Shown here: piece after piece, positions 16,402 to 24,720 of the stretch
How positions within the stretch are numbered: the stretch's first letter is position 1
Layout of the letters: each line of letters opens with the position of its first letter
Source of the DNA: Bradyrhizobium sp. C9
GTDB lineage: Bacteria; Pseudomonadota; Alphaproteobacteria; Rhizobiales; Xanthobacteraceae
Reading direction: 5' to 3'
Assembly: GCF_002532045.1 (NCBI RefSeq)
Contig: NZ_NWTG01000023.1
Span: 1-64,000 of the forward strand
Length of the DNA stretch: 64,000 nucleotides
Program-made: the position numbers and the translations under genes
Notes under the pieces: model-generated
Told to the model about the DNA's origin: nothing
The model's input: the letters and a program-made list of their open reading frames with translations, nothing else
The model's database searches: none

Positions 16402-17229
16402 CTACTTGCCTTTCGCGACAGCAAACGCCTCGCGCACGTCCTTCACCGGCGCCATGTCGCGGACGAAGCTGAATGCGCCCTGGTCCTTCATCTCGCGGGC
16501 ACAGCGCAGGAAGGCATTGAGCGCGTGGCGCTGCATCGCGCCGCCGACGCTGATGCGCTTGACGCCGGCGGCGGACAATTGCTCGACCGTCAAGGTCGGA
16601 TCGGCAAACCCCATCACGAGATTGAACGGCCGCTTCACGGCCGAGACCACGGTCTTGACGGTGCCGATGTCGTACAGACCCGGCGAATACAGCACATCGG
16701 CGCCGGCGGCCTCGAACGCCTGCAGCCGCTTGATGGTGTCGTCGAGATCCTTGCGGCCGTGCAGGAAGTTCTCCGCGCGCGCGGTCAGCGTGAATGGGAA
16801 CGGCAGCGCCCGCGCCGCTTCGACGGCGGCCTGCACCCGCTCGACCGCGAGCGAGAAGTCGTAGATCGGGTGCTCACGATTGCCGGTCGAGTCCTCGATC
16901 GAGCCGCCGACGACGCCGGCCTCGGCGGCGCGGGTGATCGCCTTTGCCGCGGTCTTCGGATCATCCGCACCGCAATTCTCCAGATCGGCGTTGACGGGCA
17001 GGTCGGTGGCATCTGATATCACCCGGCAGTTCTCGATGATGGCATCGAGGCTGACAGTCGCGCTGCCGAGCGTGTTGGCGAGCCCGAGGCTGGTGGTCGC
17101 GAGCGCCTCGAAACCCATCGCCGCGAGCAGCTTCGCCGTGCCGGCATCCCAGGGATTCGGGATGATGAAGGCGCCGGGGCGCTGATGCAACTCGCGAAAC
17201 CGTGCTGCCTTGTCTGCCTGGGTACGCAT
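16402..17229 (-). CDS. isocitrate lyase/PEP mutase-family lyase
   Basis: A cytoplasmic TIM-barrel enzyme of 275 residues. The family pattern is clear: PGAFIIPNPWDAGTAKLLA at the start, an N-A-D-L-E metal-binding segment (VNADLENCG), GGSIEDSTG in place of the usual VxIED, and TARAENFL near the middle. The large family includes oxaloacetate decarboxylase, methylisocitrate lyase and carboxyphosphonoenolpyruvate mutase; the missing KKCGH isocitrate-lyase motif argues against isocitrate lyase itself. Substrate unknown. It is divergent from a LysR regulator (112 bp), which probably controls it, and is followed by the second purB. Confidence 0.8.
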   Translation of the reverse strand: MRTQADKAARFRELHQRPGAFIIPNPWDAGTAKLLAAMGFEALATTSLGLANTLGSATVSLDAIIENCRVISDATDLPVNADLENCGADDPKTAAKAITRAAEAGVVGGSIEDSTGNREHPIYDFSLAVERVQAAVEAARALPFPFTLTARAENFLHGRKDLDDTIKRLQAFEAAGADVLYSPGLYDIGTVKTVVSAVKRPFNLVMGFADPTLTVEQLSAAGVKRISVGGAMQRHALNAFLRCAREMKDQGAFSFVRDMAPVKDVREAFAVAKGK

Positions 17230-17341
17230 GTGAACTCCTGATGATTGAAAAATGCGACTGGCCCAGCGATAGGGCGGTTTCGGCCATCAGACAAATTTGT
17301 TATTTCTCTCGATATCATCAGCTTTTTGCATGAGGCGAGGG

Positions 17342-18286
17342 ATGGACAGCGACGCGCTCAACACGTTCCTGGTGGTGCATCGCCGCGGCGGAATCTCGAA
17401 TGCCGCGAAGGCGCTGCACCGCTCGCAGCCGGCGATCTCCCGGCGCATCGCGCTGCTCGAGCAGGAACTCGGCGTGCCGTTGTTCGAGCGGATCGCGGGC
17501 AAGACCAGATTGAGCGATGCGGGGCGGGTGATGGTGCCCTATGCCGAACGCGCGGTGGCGGCGGCGCAGGATGCCGAGAATGCGGTGCGCGCGCTGCTGC
17601 GCGACAATTCCGGTCCGGTGGCGCTCGCGGTGACCGGCACGCTCGCCGGCGAGCGGCTCTCGAAAGTGCTGAAGCGCTTTGCGCGCCGGCATCCGGACGT
17701 CGCGCTGACGCTGCGCACGGCGACCAGTGCGGAGGTCAGCGATCTGATCCGGCGCGGCGAGGCGACCATCGGGCTGCGCTACGACCGCGACCGCTCGGGC
17801 GACCTCGATTGCGAGGTGCTGTTCGCCGAGCCGCTCGGGGTGGTCTGCGCGACGGACCATCCGCTGGCCGGACGCCGGGTCGGCAAGCTCGCCGAGCTCA
17901 GGGACGAGCGCTGGATCGCCTTTCCCGAAGTGCCCGGACGGCGCGAGATCACCGCTTCGCACGTGTTCGCCCTGTTTCTGACCCACGGGCTCGGCGAGGT
18001 CGACTGGACGCCGGTCGACAGCCTCACGGCACAGAAGCGGCTGGTCGAGGCCGGGCTCGGCATCGCGCTGCTATCACAAAGCAATGCGGCGGAGGAACTG
18101 CGCGCCGCCTCGATCGCGACGATCCGCGTCGGCAATCTCACCGCAAGTCACGAGGTCGTCGCGGTGACGCGGCATGGCGGCTTCCTCAGCGCCGCGTCGC
18201 GCCGCCTGCTCGACATCATTCGGGCAGACTTCACCAAAACGAGGGCCCCAAACACGTCGCGCCGGAACGGTGTCCGGCGCGCGTAA
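17342..18286 (+). CDS. LysR-family transcriptional regulator
   Basis: A regulator of 314 residues. The N-terminal helix-turn-helix (about residues 3-62: GGISNAAKALHRSQPAISRRIALLEQ) is followed by the effector-binding domain. The start at 17342 follows GAGGCGAGGG; the frame extends upstream without support. It is divergent from the PEP-mutase-family lyase, the classic arrangement for LysR control of a neighbouring enzyme gene. The inducer cannot be read from sequence. Confidence 0.85.
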   Translation: MDSDALNTFLVVHRRGGISNAAKALHRSQPAISRRIALLEQELGVPLFERIAGKTRLSDAGRVMVPYAERAVAAAQDAENAVRALLRDNSGPVALAVTGTLAGERLSKVLKRFARRHPDVALTLRTATSAEVSDLIRRGEATIGLRYDRDRSGDLDCEVLFAEPLGVVCATDHPLAGRRVGKLAELRDERWIAFPEVPGRREITASHVFALFLTHGLGEVDWTPVDSLTAQKRLVEAGLGIALLSQSNAAEELRAASIATIRVGNLTASHEVVAVTRHGGFLSAASRRLLDIIRADFTKTRAPNTSRRNGVRRA

Positions 18287-18334
18287 GAATGTCGAATTGG
18301 AGCTCAGGGGGCGCGAGAGCTCAGGTTCCCGGCT

Positions 18335-18658
18335 TCATGTCCCCGCCTTCACCTGTGCTGCCGCCACCGCCAGCAGTTCGTCCATCTTGGCGCGAACGTC
18401 GCGCTCGGTGACCGCCTGGCCCTTGGCGGTGAGATCCTTCAGGACCTTGTGTAGGACGTCATTGTCGCCGGCCTCCTCGAAATCGGCGGCCACCACCTCC
18501 TTGGCATAGGCGCCGGCGGCGTCGCCGGTGATGCCAAGCTTCTCGGCGGCCCACAGGCCGAGCAGCTTGTTCCGGCGCGCTTCGGCCTTGAACTTCTGCT
18601 CCTCGTCGAGGGCGAACTTCTTCTCGAAACCTTCCTCGCGCTTGTTGAATTCGTTCAT
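18335..18658 (-). CDS. DUF1476 protein, F1Fo-ATPase zeta subunit family
   Basis: A small, highly charged, helical protein of 107 residues (MNEFNKREEGFEKKFALDEE at the start). This family is alphaproteobacterial; the Paracoccus member is the zeta subunit, which binds F1 and inhibits ATP hydrolysis through its N-terminal region. Whether the protein inhibits strongly differs between species, so only the family is certain. It is divergent from purC across a 349-bp spacer, an arrangement shared by related genomes. Confidence 0.85.
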   Translation of the reverse strand: MNEFNKREEGFEKKFALDEEQKFKAEARRNKLLGLWAAEKLGITGDAAGAYAKEVVAADFEEAGDNDVLHKVLKDLTAKGQAVTERDVRAKMDELLAVAAAQVKAGT

Positions 18659-19007
18659 GGCTGAAGTTCCAGTTCCCTGCTGAATGGCGGGCTCCTGCGC
18701 GTTGCGGCAGCCCCGATGCCTGCCTAGATAAGTGGGAGGAATCGGCAAGACAACGAGCCGTTAAGCCGCAGGCAAAACAGGCGGAATCGGGCCTTTTTGA
18801 TAGGGCGGTATAAGTGCCCTGAAGAGGGCACTATCGATTGTGCTGGATGGGCCAATCGGATAGGTTGCCAACAGGCATGGTTCTTGTTCTGTTTCCAGTT
18901 GGATTGCCCAGGTTCCAGGCCTCCGCGGCAGCTCCGTCGTGGGTCGTAACCCCAAGTCATCCGGAGCACCCAAATCCATGGATTTCAACAAAACACGGTA
19001 CATCCCA
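18659..19007. promoter_or_regulatory. divergent promoter region of DUF1476 gene and purC
   Basis: A 349-bp non-coding spacer, less GC-rich than its surroundings. It holds a perfect hairpin AGTGCCCT-GAAG-AGGGCACT (18813-18832). The hairpin may be an operator or leader structure for purC. I see no recognisable purine riboswitch; a small RNA cannot be excluded. Confidence 0.35.
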
Positions 19008-19775
19008 ATGAGCCGTCGACGCCGTATTTATGAAGGCAAGGCCAAGGTGCTTTACGAAGGCCCCGAGCCGGGAACCCTGATCCAGCACTTCAAGGACGAC
19101 GCGACCGCGTTCAATGCCAAGAAACACCAGGTGATCGAGGGCAAGGGTGTCCTCAACAACCGGATTTCGGAGTACCTGTTTCAGCACCTCAACGACATCG
19201 GGGTGCCGACCCACTTCATCCGCCGCCTCAACATGCGCGAGCAGCTGATTCGCGAGGTCGAGATCGTGCCGCTCGAGGTGGTGGTGCGGAACGTCGCCGC
19301 CGGCTCGCTGTCGCAGCGGCTCGGGATCGAGGAGGGCACCCAGCTGCCGCGCTCGATCATCGAGTTCTATTACAAGAACGACCAGCTCAACGACCCCATG
19401 GTGTCGGAAGAGCACATCACCGCGTTCGGCTGGGCCACGCCGCAGGAGATCGACGACATCATGGCGCTGGCGATCCGCGTCAACGACTTCCTGACCGGCC
19501 TCTTCCTCGGCATCGGCATCCGCCTCGTCGACTTCAAGATGGAGTGCGGGCGGCTGTTCGAGAACGAGATGATGCGGATCATCGTCGCCGACGAGATATC
19601 GCCGGACTCCTGCCGTCTCTGGGACATCAAGTCGAACGAGAAGCTCGACAAGGACCGTTTCCGCCGGGATCTGGGTGGCCTGCTCGAGGCCTATACCGAA
19701 GTCGCGAAGCGGCTCGGCATTCTGATCGAAAACGAGCGGCCGGCCGGCAGCGGCCCGGTGCTGGTGAAGAGCTAA
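19008..19775 (+). CDS. purC: phosphoribosylaminoimidazole-succinocarboxamide synthase
   Basis: SAICAR synthase, which joins aspartate to CAIR using ATP in purine synthesis. The 255-residue protein starts SRRRRIYEGKAK, the usual PurC N terminus, and carries VEIVPLEVVVRNVAAGS and VADEISPDSCRLWD, the two PurC signatures. An earlier in-frame ATG at 18978 is possible, but related proteins begin at the one used here. purS follows after 15 bp, so purC, purS and the next genes are likely one transcript. Confidence 0.95.
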   Translation: MSRRRRIYEGKAKVLYEGPEPGTLIQHFKDDATAFNAKKHQVIEGKGVLNNRISEYLFQHLNDIGVPTHFIRRLNMREQLIREVEIVPLEVVVRNVAAGSLSQRLGIEEGTQLPRSIIEFYYKNDQLNDPMVSEEHITAFGWATPQEIDDIMALAIRVNDFLTGLFLGIGIRLVDFKMECGRLFENEMMRIIVADEISPDSCRLWDIKSNEKLDKDRFRRDLGGLLEAYTEVAKRLGILIENERPAGSGPVLVKS

Positions 19776-19790
19776 GCTTAAGGGGCGACC

Positions 19791-20033
19791 GTGAAGGCAC
19801 GTGTGACTGTGACATTGAAGTCGGGCATCCTCGATCCGCAGGGCAAGGCGATCGAGGGCGCACTTAAATCGCTCGGCGTCGACGGCGTCGCCAGCGTTCG
19901 CCAGGGCAAGGTGTTCGACATCGAGCTCGCTGCGACCGACAAGACCAAGGCGGAGGCGGCGCTCAAGGCCGCCGCCGACAAGCTGCTGGCGAACACCGTG
20001 ATCGAGAACTACCGGGTCGAGGTTCTGGGCTGA
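19791..20033 (+). CDS. purS: phosphoribosylformylglycinamidine synthase subunit PurS
   Basis: Small structural subunit (80 residues) that bridges PurQ and PurL in the three-part FGAM synthase. It begins with the KARVTVTLKSGILDPQGKAI pattern typical of PurS. The start is GTG, with AAGGGG ahead of it. It sits directly after purC and before a small secreted protein that separates it from purQ. Confidence 0.93.
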   Translation: MKARVTVTLKSGILDPQGKAIEGALKSLGVDGVASVRQGKVFDIELAATDKTKAEAALKAAADKLLANTVIENYRVEVLG

Positions 20034-20046
20034 CCGGGCGCGCCAA

Positions 20047-20628
20047 ATGATAACAGCCGCTCCCGCCTGTTTTCGCAGTGACCGAATCGTCGTCCGAGCG
20101 CTGTTGGCCGGCTTGCTGACGGCAGCCGGAATCGGCGGGGCTTCGGCTCAACCGGCGCCGGCACCGCCTGCCGCGACGACGCAGGCGGCGCCGTTCACAA
20201 TCAGCGGATGGAGCTACGAGCGTCGCGGCTCCGACATGCATATGTTCCGCTGCGCGCAAGCGTCCTGCGGCGCAGGCTCCAAGGTGAGCTACCGGTATTA
20301 TACCGGCGGAAAGCAGATGACGCTCGACCAGTTCCGTGCGGGGCAGGAGCAGATCATCAAGGCACTGGAGCAGCGGACGCCTGGACAGCGCATCACGCTG
20401 CTCGGCGTCGACGGCGACAAGGGCACCGCAATGCCGCGCATGTTCAAGGCGCGGCGCCTGACCGTGACCGCCGACGGCGCAAGCGAGTATCAAGTCAGCG
20501 GCTTGCTGATTGGCGGACAAGGCTCCGCCAGCCTGATCAGTTCGGCGCGTGACGAAAAGGCCAGCAACGACAATTACGCTAAGTTTGCCGCCGCAGCTAA
20601 GCTCGTGCTGGCGCCCAAAACCAGGTGA
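20047..20628 (+). CDS. conserved exported protein of unknown function
   Basis: A 193-residue protein with an N-terminal signal peptide (hydrophobic to about residue 35, ending ...GASAQ) and a Pro/Ala-rich linker before a globular domain starting around FTISGWSYERRGSD. Two cysteines close together (FRCAQASCGAG) could form a disulfide. I do not recognise the family; the layout loosely recalls secreted IalB-type proteins. It lies 13 bp after purS and 4 bp before purQ, so it is translated from the purine transcript although it is a periplasmic protein with no obvious part in purine synthesis. Confidence 0.7.
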   Translation: MITAAPACFRSDRIVVRALLAGLLTAAGIGGASAQPAPAPPAATTQAAPFTISGWSYERRGSDMHMFRCAQASCGAGSKVSYRYYTGGKQMTLDQFRAGQEQIIKALEQRTPGQRITLLGVDGDKGTAMPRMFKARRLTVTADGASEYQVSGLLIGGQGSASLISSARDEKASNDNYAKFAAAAKLVLAPKTR

Positions 20629-20632
20629 TGCA

Positions 20633-21334
20633 ATGAAATCAGCGGTCCTCGTCTTCCCCGGCATCAATCGCGAGCGCGACATGGCACGCGCGCTCAAGCT
20701 CGCATCCGGCAATGATACCGCGATGGTCTGGCACGCCGAGACCGCGCTGCCCAAGGGCACCGACCTCGTGGTGGTGCCCGGCGGCTTCTCCTATGGCGAC
20801 TATCTGCGCTGCGGCGCGATCGCCGCCCGCGCACCCGTGATGGACGCCGTGCGCGATTTCGCAGCCAAGGGCGGCCTGGTGCTCGGCGTCTGCAACGGTT
20901 TTCAGATCCTCTGCGAGTCCGGGCTGTTGCCGGGCGTCTTGATGCGCAATGCCGGGCTGAAGTTCGTCTGCCGCGACGTGCACATGAAGGTCGAGCGCTC
21001 CGACACGCCGTTCACCCGCGGCTACAATGCCGGCCAGGTGATCCGCGTGCCGGTGGCGCATGGCGAGGGCAATTACGAGGCGGACGAGGAGACGCTGAAG
21101 CGGCTCGAGGGCGACGGGCGGGTGCTCTACCGCTACTGCTCGGCCGATGGCGTGGTCGACGAGACCTCGAACTTCAACGGCGCCGCGCATTCGATCGCCG
21201 GCATCGTCAACGAGCGCGGCAACGTGCTCGGCATGATGCCGCATCCGGAAAACCACGTCGAAGAGATCATGGGCTGCACCGACGGCCGCGGCCTGTTCGC
21301 AGGGCTGGTTCAGCAGTTCGAGAAGGCGGCGTAA
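20633..21334 (+). CDS. purQ: phosphoribosylformylglycinamidine synthase subunit PurQ
   Basis: Glutaminase subunit (233 residues) of FGAM synthase; it supplies ammonia to PurL. It is a class I glutamine amidotransferase with the nucleophile C87 in GVCNGF and the His/Glu partners in MMPHPENHVEE. The start at 20633 has CCAGGTGA in front. The gene follows a secreted-protein gene and is followed after 5 bp by a TctC-type binding protein; purL is 6.6 kb downstream on the same strand. Confidence 0.95.
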   Translation: MKSAVLVFPGINRERDMARALKLASGNDTAMVWHAETALPKGTDLVVVPGGFSYGDYLRCGAIAARAPVMDAVRDFAAKGGLVLGVCNGFQILCESGLLPGVLMRNAGLKFVCRDVHMKVERSDTPFTRGYNAGQVIRVPVAHGEGNYEADEETLKRLEGDGRVLYRYCSADGVVDETSNFNGAAHSIAGIVNERGNVLGMMPHPENHVEEIMGCTDGRGLFAGLVQQFEKAA

Positions 21335-21339
21335 CGGAA

Positions 21340-22317
21340 ATGCTGGGGCGGTGGTACCTTGCCGCGGCCGCGGCACTCGTTTACGCGACAGCAGCCAACG
21401 CCCAAGATTCCTCGAAGCTGGACTTCCCGAAGCGCCCGATCACGATGATCGTGCCGTTCGCGGCCGGCGGCACCTCCGACGTGATCGCCCGCGCAGTGGC
21501 CGACCAGATGGGTACGGCGCTCGGCCAGACCATCATCATCGAGAATGTCGGCGGCGCCGGCGGCTCGACCGCGTTGACCCGCGCCGCACGCGCCGAGCCG
21601 GACGGCTACACGATTGCGATCGGTAACGCCGGCACCAATGCCGCGACCTACACGATCTATCCGAAGCTGTCGTTCACACCGGATTCCTTCGCGCCGATCG
21701 CCGTGGTCGCCAAGACCTTCGGCATCGTCGCGCTGCGCAAGGATTTTCCGGCCAAGGACCTCAAGGAATTCATCGACTACGCCAGGAAGAATCCGGGCAA
21801 GGTCAATCTCGGCCATGCCGGCGTCGGCTCGTCGAATTATTTGATCTGCAAGAGCTTCGTGCATGCCGCCGGGATCGACGTGCAGCTGGTCGGCTATCGC
21901 GGCGCGGCGCTCGCGCTGACGGACGCGATCGGCAGCCAGATCGACGGCGTCTGCGATGCCGCGGCATCGGTGTCGCAAGCGATCGACGACAAACTGGTGA
22001 AGGCAGTCGTGGTCGGCTCGACGGTGCGGCTCGCCTCGCTGCCGGACCTGCCGACCTCGACTGAGGCTGGCTTGCCCGAGTTCGAGGCGCAGGGCTGGAA
22101 CGGCCTGTTCGCGCCGAAGGGCACCCCGGGCGAGATCATCGCCAAGCTCAATGCCGCCGCGCGCACCGCGGTCGCGAGCGAGGCGGTAAGGAAGCGCTTT
22201 GTCGAGTTGTCGACCGTTGCGCCCGACGCCGATGAGCTCGCACCCGAGGTGCTGCAGCAACTCGTGACCCGCGACGTCGCGAAGTACCGTGCGCTGCTGG
22301 CGGACGACAAGAAGTAG
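21340..22317 (+). CDS. TctC/Bug-family periplasmic binding protein
   Basis: An exported solute-binding protein of 325 residues in the Bug family of tripartite tricarboxylate transporters. A signal peptide ends near ...TAANAQ, followed by the family hallmark FPKRPITMIVPFAAGGTSDVIAR and PDGYTIAIGNAGTNA. No TctA/TctB membrane genes are present, as is common for Bug proteins, so it may bind carboxylates for sensing or share a distant permease. The 5-bp gap from purQ suggests co-transcription with the purine genes, which looks accidental rather than functional. Confidence 0.85.
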   Translation: MLGRWYLAAAAALVYATAANAQDSSKLDFPKRPITMIVPFAAGGTSDVIARAVADQMGTALGQTIIIENVGGAGGSTALTRAARAEPDGYTIAIGNAGTNAATYTIYPKLSFTPDSFAPIAVVAKTFGIVALRKDFPAKDLKEFIDYARKNPGKVNLGHAGVGSSNYLICKSFVHAAGIDVQLVGYRGAALALTDAIGSQIDGVCDAAASVSQAIDDKLVKAVVVGSTVRLASLPDLPTSTEAGLPEFEAQGWNGLFAPKGTPGEIIAKLNAAARTAVASEAVRKRFVELSTVAPDADELAPEVLQQLVTRDVAKYRALLADDKK

Positions 22318-22326
22318 CCGGAACGA

Positions 22327-23307
22327 CTATCCCCGCAACCGGCGCAGCCAGCGCTTGACGGCCTCGGCCGGTACCGTCATCGCGGCGACGCCGGCCATGA
22401 CAAGCACGAGACCGAGCACGAGGTTCGACGGCACGGATTCCCCGAGCAGGATCACCGACAGCGCGACGCCAATCGGAATCCGCAAGTAACCCTGCGCATT
22501 GGTCGTGAGCGTGCCGAGCCGCGTCAGGCACATGTAGAACAGCATCAGGCCGAAGGCGCTGGAGAAGATGCCCATCACGACGGTGGCGACCAGCGCCTGC
22601 GGCGTCGGGTGCAGCGTCCAGGGATGGTCGACGATCAGGGCGACCGGCAGCAGCACGGTGCCTCCGAACAGCAGCGAGCCGGCGGCCACCACCATCGGGT
22701 CGTAGTCGGAGAGACGGAGCCCGAAGATCGTGGCGCAGGCGAACGAAACGGTGGCGAGCAGGATCCCGATCTCGGCGACAATCTCCTTGCCGAAGCCCGA
22801 CAGCGCGTCGAGGCCGATGATCGCCACCGTGCCGGCAAGGCCGAGGATCGCGCCGACGAATTTGAGCGGCGAGGCGGGCTCGTGCCGGGTGATCGCCCAG
22901 GTGATCAGGAAGGCGAAGATCGGCGTCGTCGAGGCGAGCACCACGGTATTGGACGCCGGCACGTAGAGCTGCGCCCAGGTGATCACCAGGAACGGGATCG
23001 TCGAGTTGATGGTCTGCTGGAACGCGAACAGCTTCCAGGCCTTGATGTCGGTCGGGATTCGGATGGCGCGGATCCGCAGCACCACGAGCAGGAAGGCTGC
23101 GGCGACCAGCGAGCGCGCCGAGATGAAGGTGATCGGCGGGATCGAGCCGAGCCCGATCTTGGTCAGCGGATAGGTCGAACTCCAGCAGCAGGCGAGTGCC
23201 AAGAGCAGCGCATAGTCGCGCCACCCGCGCGCACCGGGCGCGGTGGTCGAAGTCGGCGTGATCGCGGGAGCCGTCACGCCGCCCGTCTTCGCGCCTTGTT
23301 TCAGCAT
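22327..23307 (-). CDS. EamA/DMT-family transporter
   Basis: An inner-membrane carrier of 326 residues with ten predicted helices in two EamA repeats (for example YALLLALACCWSSTYPLTKIGLG at the start and GIFSSAFGLMLFYMCL later). Family members export metabolites, amino acids or drugs. The start is uncertain in an unusual way: both candidate ATGs, 23307 (used here) and 23346, fall inside an RPE-like palindrome at 23303-23349, and neither has a strong ribosome site. It converges with the TctC-type gene (9 bp between stops). Confidence 0.75.
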   Translation of the reverse strand: MLKQGAKTGGVTAPAITPTSTTAPGARGWRDYALLLALACCWSSTYPLTKIGLGSIPPITFISARSLVAAAFLLVVLRIRAIRIPTDIKAWKLFAFQQTINSTIPFLVITWAQLYVPASNTVVLASTTPIFAFLITWAITRHEPASPLKFVGAILGLAGTVAIIGLDALSGFGKEIVAEIGILLATVSFACATIFGLRLSDYDPMVVAAGSLLFGGTVLLPVALIVDHPWTLHPTPQALVATVVMGIFSSAFGLMLFYMCLTRLGTLTTNAQGYLRIPIGVALSVILLGESVPSNLVLGLVLVMAGVAAMTVPAEAVKRWLRRLRG

Positions 23308-23349
23308 GGTCTTTTCGGAAAACCGCTTCACACTTTTCCGGTTCATGCC
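23303..23349. repeat. RPE-like palindromic element overlapping the start of the EamA gene
   Basis: Read on the minus strand, this 47-bp stretch (GGCATGAACCGGAAAAGTGT...GACCATGCT) aligns without gaps to the element at 54153-54199 with about six differences. It supplies both possible start codons of the EamA gene. Confidence 0.75.
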
Positions 23350-23462
23350 CTGGCTGTGCTCTTCGGCACTTTGATCGGCTCCCCGCGCATTGGCGCGCAG
23401 CAAAACTGATACTTCGACAGCTCACCCGATGCCAGCGCAAGTTTGCCGGCGCTTCGTGCCGT

Positions 23463-23837
23463 TCAATCCCGCGAGACGGTATTCACAACGGCCGGCTCGG
23501 CATCCACGGAGCTGGACTTTGCTCCGGTATCCGACGTCGCCTCCCACCATTCGCCCAGCGCGTCGATCCGCGGCACCAGCCGATGGCCGGCCGGCGTGAG
23601 CTGGTATTCGACGCGCAGGGGATAGCCGCCGAATTCGGTGCGCTCGACGATGCCGGCGTCCTCGAGCTTGCGCAACTCGAGCGTCAGCATCTTGTGCGAG
23701 ATGGTCGGGTTGTCGCGGCGCAGGTCGCTGAAGCGCTTGGTGCCCTGCTTCAGATAATAGATCAGCAGCGTCGGCCAGCGGCCGCTCAGGACCTGCATCA
23801 CTTCCTCGATCGGGCAGCGGGAGACGAGAGATTTCAT
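23463..23837 (-). CDS. HxlR-family winged-helix regulator
   Basis: A small DNA-binding protein of 124 residues. The HxlR pattern is clear: CPIEEVMQVLSGRWPTLLIYYL, then FSDLRRDNPTISHKMLTLELRKLEDAGIVER, then YQLTPAGHRL. C8 in the CPIE motif is the position used for thiol-based sensing of quinones and electrophiles in family members such as YodB and HypR. It is divergent from a glutathione S-transferase gene (107 bp), which it probably controls. Confidence 0.85.
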   Translation of the reverse strand: MKSLVSRCPIEEVMQVLSGRWPTLLIYYLKQGTKRFSDLRRDNPTISHKMLTLELRKLEDAGIVERTEFGGYPLRVEYQLTPAGHRLVPRIDALGEWWEATSDTGAKSSSVDAEPAVVNTVSRD

Positions 23838-23849
23838 GGCGGCTCGTGG

Positions 23850-23867
23850 TTACAAAAAGGTGCGTAA
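23850..23867. promoter_or_regulatory. possible HxlR operator
   Basis: TTAC (23850-23853) and GTAA (23864-23867) form an inverted pair 10 bases apart just upstream of the HxlR start, in the divergent spacer. HxlR proteins bind short TTAC/GTAA-like palindromes; this is a weak visual match. Confidence 0.25.
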
Positions 23868-23944
23868 TTTACTTCACGGATGTGGCGAATAGGGTCCGGC
23901 TCCGCTGCGCAGCGCGATCGTCAGACATCATCGGAGACCACATC

Positions 23945-24661
23945 ATGGAACCTATCCTTATCTATGGCTTCCCGCTCGGAAGCTCCATGGGGCTCGTTGC
24001 AGCGCTCGAATGGCTGCGCCAGCCCTATCGCCTGTGCCGCGTCGACATGCTCGGCGAAATGCGCGATCCCTCCTATGCGCGGATCAATCCGCGGCATGAG
24101 ACGCCGGCCTTCGTCACGGACCAGGGCAGGGTGCTCACCGAGAACATGGCGATCGCAGGCTGGCTCGCGGCACGCGATACCGAGCGCCGCATCAGCTTCG
24201 ACCCGTCGTCGCCGCAGGCCGACCGGATGCGTCAGCTGATGGCCTTCGTGAACACCGGCTTCACCGCCGCGTTCAGTCCGCTATGGGCGGCGCTGGAGAT
24301 GCAAACGCCGAATCCGCCGATGCAGTCCGCGCTGCGGCAGTGGGGGAAGGGCAATGTCGTGCAGCGCCACGACCGGCTCGAGGAACTGGTCGGCGATGCG
24401 CCTTTCCTGCTCGGCGACCACCCGACATTGGCGGATGGGCTGCTGATCGGTGTCGCACGCTGGCTCGATTTCCACGCCGTCGCCGACCGCGATCGCTGGC
24501 CGAAACTATCCGCACTTCGCGCGCGCCTCGAGGCCGATCCGGCCGTGATCTACGCGACGGCGCTGGAGAGCGGCGAGAACAGCCCGGCGGGGTCAGGCGC
24601 CTGCGCTGGTCATGTTGCGCTCGCCGAGGTGATCGAGCGGTTCGGCACGCAGCGCGGGTGA
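23945..24661 (+). CDS. glutathione S-transferase
   Basis: A cytoplasmic GST of 238 residues: N-terminal thioredoxin-like domain (about 1-80; LIYGFPLGSSMGLVAALEWL, with RHETPAFVTDQGRVLTENMAIAGWLA containing the cis-Pro and the Glu-Asn glutathione-binding pair) and a C-terminal helical domain (FLLGDHPTLADGLLIGV). It conjugates or reduces electrophiles with glutathione. The start at 23945 matches the family; the open frame begins earlier. The divergent HxlR regulator suggests induction by electrophilic compounds. Confidence 0.85.
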   Translation: MEPILIYGFPLGSSMGLVAALEWLRQPYRLCRVDMLGEMRDPSYARINPRHETPAFVTDQGRVLTENMAIAGWLAARDTERRISFDPSSPQADRMRQLMAFVNTGFTAAFSPLWAALEMQTPNPPMQSALRQWGKGNVVQRHDRLEELVGDAPFLLGDHPTLADGLLIGVARWLDFHAVADRDRWPKLSALRARLEADPAVIYATALESGENSPAGSGACAGHVALAEVIERFGTQRG

Positions 24662-24720
24662 GGATTGAGGGAGGCGGTGGACGCCGCTTGGCGTCCACCG
24701 CCCGGGATTTGCCCAAGATC

